Part shown: positions 1 to 4,687 of the stretch, one piece after another
Position numbering within the stretch: the stretch's first letter is position 1
Layout of the letters: each line of letters opens with the position of its first letter
The notes under the pieces: generated by a model
The model's database searches: none
What the model was told of the DNA's origin: nothing
Seen by the model: only the letters and a program-made list of their open reading frames with translations
Program-made: the position numbers and the translations under genes
Source: UBA9676 sp036522155
GTDB taxonomy: Bacteria > Actinomycetota > Actinomycetes > Streptosporangiales > Streptosporangiaceae
Reading direction: 5' to 3'
Assembly: GCA_036522155.1 (NCBI GenBank)
Contig: DATDGI010000004.1
Span: 1-10,833 of the forward strand
DNA: 10,833 nucleotides

Positions 1-213
1 CGACCCCTTCCCCTGTGCCGTGATCACCAGCCCTTGCTGCCTGAGCAGCTCCACCGCCCGGCGGGCGGCCGCGATGCTGCATCGGTACTGCTCGGCAAGT
101 TCGTCGTAGGTCGGGAGCTTCTCGCCCGGCGGGTACTCACCAGCCTGGATTTTCGCCCTGATGTCATCTGCGATCCGCACCTGGAGGGCTCGCGCATCGG
201 TGGGGCCGGTCAT
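1..213 (-). CDS. GntR-family transcriptional repressor, N-terminal part (cut by window start)
   Basis: The 71 visible codons form a typical GntR winged-helix DNA-binding domain: an ADDIRAKIQAGEYPPGEKLPT segment (helix 1 and the proline-glycine turn), then YDELAEQYRCSIAAARRAVELL (recognition helices), then a wing starting GLVITAQGKGS where the window ends. The effector or dimerisation domain is outside the window. Two ATG codons are possible, at 219 and 213. The GAGGGG Shine-Dalgarno lies at 225-220, directly against the first ATG but 6 nt from the second, so 213 is chosen. In pSAM2-like AICEs a GntR regulator (KorSA type) represses the replication/excision activator and the transfer genes. 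Its divergent position next to an operator array and an SCO3933-type gene fits that role here. Family is clear; the regulatory target is inferred. Confidence 0.87.
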   Translation of the reverse strand, partial: MTGPTDARALQVRIADDIRAKIQAGEYPPGEKLPTYDELAEQYRCSIAAARRAVELLRQQGLVITAQGKGS

Positions 214-238
214 GGTCATCCCCTCACTCTAGGGCTAC

Positions 239-320
239 ATCTGCATGTCTGCCTACAGACTCCGGTTGAGTGTCCTCACCGTGAGGTACAGTCTGTAGGC
301 AGACATACAGACCGGCAGAC
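239..320. promoter_or_regulatory. GntR-type operator array between repressor gene and operon
   Basis: Two perfect 14-bp palindromes of the form GTCTG-N4-CAGAC lie at 247-260 and 291-304. They sit in opposite orientation inside a 17-bp perfect inverted repeat, ATGTCTGCCTACAGACT at 245-261 and its complement at 290-306, with centres 44 bp apart. Half-sites flank them at 8-bp steps: ATCTG at 239-243 to the left, and CAGAC at 308-312 and 316-320 to the right. A third, unrelated palindrome CCTCAC-C-GTGAGG lies at 274-286. Dimeric GntR proteins bind such palindromes, and the array covers both divergent promoter regions, so autoregulation plus repression of the operon is the likely role. Binding itself is inferred. 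Confidence 0.8.
266..292 (+). promoter_or_regulatory. candidate promoter of the element operon
   Basis: TTGAGT at 266-271 resembles a -35 box and TACAGT at 287-292 a TANNNT -10 box. The spacer is 15 nt, shorter than the ideal 17. The -10 overlaps the right-hand GTCTG-N4-CAGAC operator, so a bound repressor would block it. The 5' leader would then carry the downstream CAGAC repeats. Box assignment is by eye and tentative. Confidence 0.4.
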
Positions 321-351
321 AGGGGCCGGGCTCCCAAGAAGGGATAGAACC

Positions 352-678
352 ATGCGTCTGAGGATCGACACGAGCGGAGTCAGGTTCCGGGTGGCCGGGA
401 CCGCCAAGCGCAAGCAGGTCAAGGGCGAGGACGCCCGCACCCCGGATGGCCGCCCGGTCTGGTCGGTGCGGCTGACCGCGATCGAGACCGACCGGGAGAC
501 GGCCGAGACCATCTGGGTCGAGGTGGCTGGAGATGAGCCCAAGCTGACCCTGGATGACCTGGTGACCGTGCATGGCCTGGTGTTCTCGCCGTGGGTCAAC
601 CGTGACCACAAGATCGTGCGGAGCTTCCGCGCCGAGCAGGTCGGCCCCGCCGTGCAGGCCGCTGGCAAGGCCGCCTGA
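352..678 (+). CDS. SCO3933-type regulatory protein (AICE replication/excision activator family)
   Basis: This 108-residue protein begins MRLRIDTSGVRFRVAG and contains GRPVWSVRLTAIETDRE, TIWVEVAGDEPKLT and VHGLVFSPWVN. That pattern matches, from memory, the small 'SCO3933 family' proteins found beside repressors in Streptomyces elements; they are often annotated as plasmid replication, integration and excision activators and compared with Pra of pSAM2. The fold appears mostly beta with no obvious helix-turn-helix, so DNA binding is not evident from sequence. The ATG at 352 follows AAGGGA at 339-344 with 7 nt spacing. An in-frame upstream extension exists but runs through the operator region and is rejected. 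It is the first gene of the operon, directly under the operator array. Family call is fairly secure; the mechanism is inferred. Confidence 0.75.
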   Translation: MRLRIDTSGVRFRVAGTAKRKQVKGEDARTPDGRPVWSVRLTAIETDRETAETIWVEVAGDEPKLTLDDLVTVHGLVFSPWVNRDHKIVRSFRAEQVGPAVQAAGKAA

Positions 679-759
679 CCGGTGCCGTCCGGCCATCACG
701 CTCACATGGCTTGCGTTTCGTGCCGGGATACGGACACCGAGGCGAAGCCTCTCCCCATC

Positions 760-782
760 CCCATCTCGTGACCAGAACAGGA
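760..782 (+). repeat. translation-leader direct repeat, copy 1
   Basis: A 23-bp sequence beginning CCCATCTCGTGAC and ending AGAACAGGA lies just before the Shine-Dalgarno and start codon of the 118-residue protein gene. An almost identical copy (one mismatch, C for A) lies at 1211-1233 before the zinc-ribbon gene. Both end in purine-rich ribosome-binding sequence and are followed by GACC and the start codon. Confidence 0.85.
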
Positions 783-793
783 AGGACACGACC

Positions 794-1150
794 ATGGCGC
801 AGACCGCCATCGAGATTCCTGAGTACGTGACCGTGCTCGACCCGCCTCTGACGCTGCCCGCGCTGGCGCGGGTGGCCGCTGATCTGCTGGCCGCCGCTGA
901 TGACCTGCCCGCCCCGAGGTGCGTGGAGGTGTCGGCGGCCAGCCAGGAGATCGAGATGCAGTTCCCCGGCGACCCCTTCACCTTCGCGGCGATGGCCCAG
1001 TGGGCCGAGCGGTTCGGTGGCACCATCACCGGCGAACCGGGCACCGGCAAGGACGGCGCCGCTTACGTGCGGTGCGAGGTCCGGTTCAGCGCCGATGGCG
1101 CCACCGTCAAGGGCTATGCCTACATCCGGGCCGACAAGGCCAGCACCTGA
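794..1150 (+). CDS. unrecognised small AICE protein (118 aa)
   Basis: I do not recognise this protein. It is acidic, starts MAQTAIEIPEYVTVLDPP, then has an alanine/leucine-rich helix (about residues 18-33, LPALARVAADLLAAAD). A predicted beta-strand follows (VEVSAASQEIEMQFPG), then a second helix (FTFAAMAQWAERFGG) and a final beta-hairpin (AYVRCEVRFSADG, TVKGYAYIRADK). There is no signal peptide, membrane segment or metal-binding cluster. The alternating alpha/beta order suggests a small compact cytoplasmic domain. The ATG is preceded by AAGGA at 782-786, 7 nt away. It lies 115 nt after the activator gene and 93 nt before the zinc-ribbon gene, in the same direction, so it probably belongs to the operon. 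A role in element maintenance or regulation is possible but unsupported. Confidence 0.75.
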   Translation: MAQTAIEIPEYVTVLDPPLTLPALARVAADLLAAADDLPAPRCVEVSAASQEIEMQFPGDPFTFAAMAQWAERFGGTITGEPGTGKDGAAYVRCEVRFSADGATVKGYAYIRADKAST

Positions 1151-1160
1151 CAACAACAGT

Positions 1161-1196
1161 GCCGGGCCTGGGGGAGTCGCGTTCCCCCGGCCCGGC
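1161..1196 (+). terminator. strong GC hairpin inside the operon (attenuator or processing site)
   Basis: GCCGGGCC at 1161-1168 pairs with GGCCCGGC at 1189-1196, and GGGGGA at 1170-1175 pairs with TCCCCC at 1183-1188, with a single bulged T at 1169 and a 7-nt loop. No T-run follows. It begins 10 nt after a stop codon and precedes a further operon gene, so it may be a partial terminator, an RNase-protecting 3' structure, or both. Confidence 0.5.
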
Positions 1197-1210
1197 CAGC
1201 CAGATCAATT

Positions 1211-1233
1211 CCCATCTCGTGACAAGAACAGGA
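1211..1233 (+). repeat. translation-leader direct repeat, copy 2
   Basis: This is the second copy (22 of 23 positions identical) of the leader at 760-782. The copy runs into AGGAG at 1230-1234. By analogy with copy 1, where GACC precedes the ATG, it supports the GTG at 1244 as the start of the next gene. Confidence 0.85.
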
Positions 1234-1243
1234 GACCTTGACC

Positions 1244-1444
1244 GTGTTCAACGTTACCAGCGGGCAGGTGAGTGAGCCGCGGGTGATTTACCACCCGCAC
1301 TGCTGCCCGACATGTTCATCGGCCGCCGTCGCGGTCGCCGATATCGACACCGGCGGCGGGCTGATCGAGACCGCCCTGATCTGCCTGGACTGCGGTGACG
1401 CCTGGCCGCTGGCGTGTGTGGCCGAGTGGGGCGGCACCTCATGA
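1244..1444 (+). CDS. zinc-ribbon micro-protein (66 aa), unknown role
   Basis: The protein carries two knuckles: C21-P-T-C24 and C47-L-D-C50-G, separated by 22 residues. This is a classic treble-clef/zinc-ribbon spacing in a very short chain, so most of the protein is the metal site. There is no catalytic motif. The start is either TTG at 1238 (3 nt after AGGAG at 1230-1234) or GTG at 1244 (9 nt after it). GTG is preferred because the duplicated leader places the equivalent upstream gene's start right after the same GACC. The stop codon overlaps the next ATG as ATGA at 1441-1444, so translation of the membrane protein gene is probably coupled to it. It may bind nucleic acid or a protein partner; the function is unknown to me. 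Confidence 0.75.
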   Translation: MFNVTSGQVSEPRVIYHPHCCPTCSSAAVAVADIDTGGGLIETALICLDCGDAWPLACVAEWGGTS

Positions 1445-2061
1445 GCGCCGCCGATAACCGCCGCAACCTGCGCCGCAACCCCTACATCATCGAAGACCTG
1501 GCGGTCCGCTTCCACCGCACCGCCGCTGGGAAGGCGTGGCGGTGGCGCACCGAACTGGCCATCCTCGCCGCCACCGCCGCGGCGGTCTCGCGGCTGGCCC
1601 GGCTGGTCCCGCCCGCCTGGGCGGCCATCATCACCGCCGCGGCCGTGGCCGGGCTGCTGGCCATCCCGCCGTCACGGCGGTTCGTGGTCCGCCGGTTCTG
1701 GTGTGTGCTGGCCCGCCACCGCATCCAGCGGCTCTGTTACGAGGCCCGCCTGCACACCCGGGCGGGCCGGCTGCCGCTGGTGCTGTGGACCCGCCCGACC
1801 AGGGTCGGCGAACGCGCCTGGGTGCTGTGCCGGGCCGGTATCTGCGCCGAGGACTTCGAGGCTTACATCGGGGAACTGCGGGCCACCTGCTACGCCCGCG
1901 ACGCCAGGGTCACCCGCAACCGCCGCTGGTCGCAGCTGGTGACCATCGACATCATCCGCCGCGACCCCCTCGCCCCCGCCACCACCGTCCCCTCACCGCT
2001 GACCGCCAACGTCATCCCGCTCCCCCCGGCCGCTCCTGATGAGGGCGGCGAAGCGGCCTAG
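1441..2061 (+). CDS. two-helix membrane protein, likely partner of the FtsK-like translocase
   Basis: A 206-residue protein with a basic N-terminus (NRRNLRRN). Two hydrophobic helices at about residues 38-56 and 58-76 are joined by a short PP turn. A basic stop-transfer stretch (SRRFVVRRF) and a soluble C-terminal domain of about 120 residues follow, containing GRLPLVLWTRPTRVGERAWV and RNRRWSQLVTIDIIRRD. Proteins of this type sit directly upstream of the short FtsK-like ATPase in many actinomycete elements. The sensible reading is that it supplies the membrane anchor that full-length TraB carries at its own N-terminus; that is inference. Start at 1441 is set by the ATGA overlap with the preceding gene; an in-frame upstream start at 1414 would sit deep inside that gene. 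A stem-loop follows before the ATPase gene. Confidence 0.78.
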   Translation: MSAADNRRNLRRNPYIIEDLAVRFHRTAAGKAWRWRTELAILAATAAAVSRLARLVPPAWAAIITAAAVAGLLAIPPSRRFVVRRFWCVLARHRIQRLCYEARLHTRAGRLPLVLWTRPTRVGERAWVLCRAGICAEDFEAYIGELRATCYARDARVTRNRRWSQLVTIDIIRRDPLAPATTVPSPLTANVIPLPPAAPDEGGEAA

Positions 2062-2087
2062 CCGCACACCCATACCCATCTGGCAGT

Positions 2088-2111
2088 GCCCCGGGCCACC
2101 TGGCCCGGGGC
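2088..2111 (+). terminator. perfect 11-bp stem-loop between membrane protein and ATPase genes
   Basis: GCCCCGGGCCA at 2088-2098 pairs perfectly with TGGCCCGGGGC at 2101-2111 around a 2-nt loop (in practice a slightly larger loop). No T-run follows, and the ATPase Shine-Dalgarno is 22 nt further on. It could attenuate transcription or set different mRNA levels for the two partner genes; full termination would silence rep, xis and int, so that is less likely. Confidence 0.4.
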
Positions 2112-2147
2112 CTGCCTACGACCCCCTGCGAAGGGAGGAAGCCCGTC

Positions 2148-2951
2148 ATGGCCACTGTGCGGGTCTTCCCGCTGTCCATGTTCGACCCGGTGCACCTGGG
2201 CATCGACGAGTACGGCGAGCACGTCCACGCCAGCCTGGCCGAGCGGAACATGCTGCTCGGCGGCGAACCCGGCGGCGGCAAGTCCAACGCGCTGAACCTG
2301 ATCTGCGCCCACGGGGCGCTGTCGGCCGACTGCAACCTCATCTTGATCGACGGCAAACAGGTCGAACTCGGGGCCTGGCGGCACTGCGCCGACCAGTTCA
2401 TCGGCCCCTCCATCACCGACGCCATCGCCGCGTTCGAAGCCTTCCAGCAGACCATGAACACCCGCTACGACACCCTGCTCGCACAAGGCCGCCGCAAGAT
2501 CACCCGCGAGTCCGGCGACAGCGTCTACCTGATCCTGATCGACGAATACGCCTACTTCTCCGCCACCGTCGGCACCAAACAAGAACGGGACAAGTTCGCC
2601 GCCCTCACCCGCGACCTGGTCGCCCGCGGCCGCGCGGCCGGGGTGATCGTCATCCTGGCCACCCAGCGGCCCAGCCACCAGATCATCGACCCGTCCCTGC
2701 GGGACCTGTTCTCCTACCGGTGGGCGTTCCGCTGCACCACCAACAGCAGCTCCGACGTGGTCCTCGGCCAGGGCTGGGCCTCCGACGGCTACACCGCCGC
2801 CGACATCGACCCCCTCGCCCGCGGCGTCGGCTGGCTCCTATCCGAGACCGGCGTGCCCCGGCGGATGAAAGCCGCCTACCTCACCGACGCCGACATCGCC
2901 GACCTGGCCGCCTACGCCGCCACCCTGCGCGGCCACCAGGCGGTCGCATGA
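2148..2951 (+). CDS. minimal FtsK/SpoIIIE (TraB-like) DNA translocase ATPase
   Basis: This 267-residue ATPase has Walker A GEPGGGKS at residues 39-46, Walker B YLILIDE at 127-133 (D132, E133), and the FtsK-type ATQRPS sensor at 171-176. RDLVARGRAAGV precedes the sensor, and the RCTT/SSD motif follows it. In mycelial actinomycetes TraB-family proteins form hexameric pumps at hyphal tips that move double-stranded plasmid DNA without a relaxase. Those proteins are usually much longer, with N-terminal membrane helices and a C-terminal winged helix that reads 8-bp repeats. Both parts are missing here, leaving the motor core. The adjacent membrane protein could replace the anchor. GGGAGGAA at 2133-2140 is a strong ribosome-binding site for the ATG. 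The stop overlaps the rep start (ATGA at 2948-2951). Confidence 0.9.
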   Translation: MATVRVFPLSMFDPVHLGIDEYGEHVHASLAERNMLLGGEPGGGKSNALNLICAHGALSADCNLILIDGKQVELGAWRHCADQFIGPSITDAIAAFEAFQQTMNTRYDTLLAQGRRKITRESGDSVYLILIDEYAYFSATVGTKQERDKFAALTRDLVARGRAAGVIVILATQRPSHQIIDPSLRDLFSYRWAFRCTTNSSSDVVLGQGWASDGYTAADIDPLARGVGWLLSETGVPRRMKAAYLTDADIADLAAYAATLRGHQAVA

Positions 2952-4432
2952 CCACCGCTACCGCCTCGGTCCCGTCCGCCCCCGGGCCACGTAGTCCGGG
3001 GCCGGGCGGAATCCCTGCGGACATCCGGGCCGGGCGGACCGGTCTGTGCCGTCACCCGATCCCGCTCACCGGCCAGATCGTGGCCGTGGACCTGGCCACC
3101 GGGGAAGCCCGGCCCATCTACGACACGACCACTGATGCGCCGGACGGGGTGCTGCACGTTCCATGCGGGAACCGCCGCGAGGCCGTCTGCCCGGCCTGCT
3201 CGCGCGTCTACAAGTCCGACGCCCGCCAGCTCGTCCGCGCCGGGCTCACCGGCGGCAAAGGCATCCCCGAGACCGTGGCTGCCCACCCGTGCGTGTTCGC
3301 GACCTTCACCGCCCCGTCGTTCGGCCCGGTCCACTGCCGGCGCATGAAGGGCCGCACCGTGCTGCCCTGCCGCCCCCGCCGCGACGCCAAGCTGCGGGTC
3401 TGCCCGCACGGCCGCGATATCTCCTGCCCGGCCCGCCACGGCGAGCACGACCCCCGCCTCGGCCGCGCCTTGTGCCTGGACTGCTACGACTACCAAGCGG
3501 CTGTCCTGTTCAACGCCCACGCGGGCTTGCTGTGGCGGCGGTTCACCACCTACCTGCCCCGCAATCTGGCCCGCCTGGCCGGGCTCACCCAGAAACAACT
3601 CCGCGCGGTCTGCCGCGTCCGGTACGTCAAGGTCGCCGAATATCAGGCCCGCGGCGTCGTTCACTTCCACGCCGTCATCCGCCTGGACGCCCCGGGCGAG
3701 GACTACCAGCCACCCCCGCAGCGGCTGACAACCGGCCTGCTGTGCGCGGCCATCGGCCAGGCCGCCACCGCCGTTTCGGTCACCATCGGCCCGGACATCC
3801 ACCCGGACTGGCCCGCGCTCACCCTCCGGTTCGGCGCCCAAGTCGATATCAAGCCGATCCGTCACAGCGACGACTTGCCGGGCACCGGCCGCAAGCTGTC
3901 CGTGCGGGCGGTCGGGAACTACATCGCTAAATACGCCACCAAGACCCTCGACACCCCCGGCCTCCCCGATCGGCCGTTGCGCTCGGCCCGCGACATCGGC
4001 GCCTTGCGCTGCCACCGGCACTACAAGCAAATGATCACCACCGCGTGGGAACTCGGCGGCGGCACTTACATCCCCGCCCGCCTGCGCGGCACCGCCTGGG
4101 AACTGGGCGGCGGCACTTTGGTCCCAGCCCGGGCCCGGCTGTGCAAATGGGCCCACACCCTCGGCCACGGCGGCCACTTCCTCACCAAATCCCGCCGCTA
4201 CTCAGTCACCTTCGCCCACCTTCGCCGCGACCGCCAGGACCACCGCAAACACCAGCGGCACCCGGCCGGCGAGCGTGACCCGTGGGGCCGCCCCCTCGAC
4301 GAATCTGTCGTGCTCGTCCTCGAGCACTGGGCCTACCACCACCCCGCCCGTATCACCACCTCGGCCGCCGAGCTCGCCCTCGCCTCCGCCACCCGCGCCC
4401 GCGACCACCGCCAGGCCGCCGAGGCCGCCTGA
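2948..4432 (+). CDS. repSA: RepSA-like rolling-circle replication initiator
   Basis: A 494-residue initiator of the actinomycete RepSA type. An N-terminal cysteine-rich region carries C73, C81-P-A-C84, C152, C160 and C176-L-D-C179, probably zinc sites. The HUH metal motif is H239-F-H241 in GVVHFHAVIRLD, and the probable nicking tyrosine is in Y325-IAK-Y329-ATK. The C-terminus is basic (RRDRQDHRKHQRH). RepSA of pSAM2 nicks the double-strand origin and starts rolling-circle replication of the excised element. Start at 2948 is fixed by the ATGA overlap with the ATPase stop; the open frame extends much further upstream only as a shadow of the ATPase gene. Unusual: residues 365-381 and 382-398 are an imperfect tandem duplication (TAWELGGGTYIPAR / TAWELGGGTLVPAR). 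Confidence 0.87.
   Translation: MTTATASVPSAPGPRSPGPGGIPADIRAGRTGLCRHPIPLTGQIVAVDLATGEARPIYDTTTDAPDGVLHVPCGNRREAVCPACSRVYKSDARQLVRAGLTGGKGIPETVAAHPCVFATFTAPSFGPVHCRRMKGRTVLPCRPRRDAKLRVCPHGRDISCPARHGEHDPRLGRALCLDCYDYQAAVLFNAHAGLLWRRFTTYLPRNLARLAGLTQKQLRAVCRVRYVKVAEYQARGVVHFHAVIRLDAPGEDYQPPPQRLTTGLLCAAIGQAATAVSVTIGPDIHPDWPALTLRFGAQVDIKPIRHSDDLPGTGRKLSVRAVGNYIAKYATKTLDTPGLPDRPLRSARDIGALRCHRHYKQMITTAWELGGGTYIPARLRGTAWELGGGTLVPARARLCKWAHTLGHGGHFLTKSRRYSVTFAHLRRDRQDHRKHQRHPAGERDPWGRPLDESVVLVLEHWAYHHPARITTSAAELALASATRARDHRQAAEAA
4040..4141 (+). repeat. 51-bp imperfect tandem duplication inside rep
   Basis: Two adjacent 51-bp units (4040-4090 and 4091-4141) match at 37 of 51 bases by my count, and at 35 of the first 42. 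Each encodes T-A-W-E-L-G-G-G-T followed by two variable residues and P-A-R. The period is exactly 17 codons, so the frame is kept. Differences are largely at third positions in the first half, which suggests the duplication is not recent and has been under protein-level selection. Confidence 0.85.
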
Positions 4433-4457
4433 CCAACCCAATCGAGAAGGAGAAGCG

Positions 4458-4469
4458 ATGTGGTTATGA
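4458..4469 (+). other. three-codon ORF (Met-Trp-Leu-stop) overlapping the excisionase start
   Basis: ATG TGG TTA TGA follows AAGGAG at 4447-4452 with 5 nt spacing. Its stop overlaps the internal ATG of xis as ATGA at 4466-4469. The leucine codon is TTA, which is rare in this base composition. Whether ribosomes use it is unknown. Confidence 0.3.
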
Positions 4470-4687
4470 ATCGCCCTGCTGACCGTCTGCTCAAGTGCGA
4501 GGAGGTCGTGACCATTCTGGGCTGCGGTCCCCGATTCCCCTACCGGCTCATCGCCGAACGCCGTATCCGGTTCGTCCGCGTGGGTCGGCACGTCCGCATC
4601 CCCGAATCTGCCCTGCGCGAATTCATCGAGGCAGGCACCGTCGAGCCGGTGACCCGGATGCCCCGCCGCCGCAGGCGGGCCGCCTGA
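4460..4687 (+). CDS. xis: excisionase (Xis), helix-turn-helix DNA-binding protein
   Basis: A 75-residue basic protein of the MerR-like excisionase family (HTH_17 type). A helix-turn-helix is formed by LLKCEEVVTILGCGPRF and PYRLIAERRIRFVRVG, then the typical RHVRIPESALREFIEAG segment and an arginine-rich tail (MPRRRRRAA). Such proteins bend DNA at the attachment site and switch the integrase towards excision. Three starts are possible. GTG at 4460 has the best spacing (7 nt) to AAGGAG at 4447-4452 and is used here. ATG at 4466 would give a protein two residues shorter, and could be reached by reinitiation after the three-codon ORF at 4458. The stop codon and the integrase ATG share a base (TGATG at 4685-4689), so both enzymes of site-specific recombination are translationally coupled. 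Confidence 0.88.
   Translation: MVMNRPADRLLKCEEVVTILGCGPRFPYRLIAERRIRFVRVGRHVRIPESALREFIEAGTVEPVTRMPRRRRRAA

Noticed and set aside
300..323. CAGAC repeats as a CRISPR-like or iteron replication origin.
   Set aside because: Units are only 8 bp with 3-bp variable parts and number three; they fit operator half-sites better than CRISPR or Rep iterons, though an extra role is not excluded.
253..1156. Minus-strand open frames covering the first two operon genes and the operator region.
   Set aside because: They run across the operator palindromes and lack ribosome-binding sites or recognisable domains; plus-strand genes there have good ones.
2039..2947. A 300-residue N-terminal extension of the Rep reading frame.
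   Set aside because: It overlaps the FtsK-like ATPase in another frame, is arginine/proline-rich as expected for a shadow frame in GC-rich DNA, and the ATGA junction at 2948 gives a natural start.
4041..4141. The rep duplication as a sequencing or assembly artefact.
   Set aside because: The two units differ at about a quarter of positions, so they are diverged copies and not a read-alignment duplication.
2912..4177. Long open frame of 421 codons on the minus strand opposite rep.
   Set aside because: Low-complexity Ala/Gly/Val/Asp composition, no motif, and it mirrors the rep codons; the plus-strand frame has HUH, tyrosine and zinc motifs.
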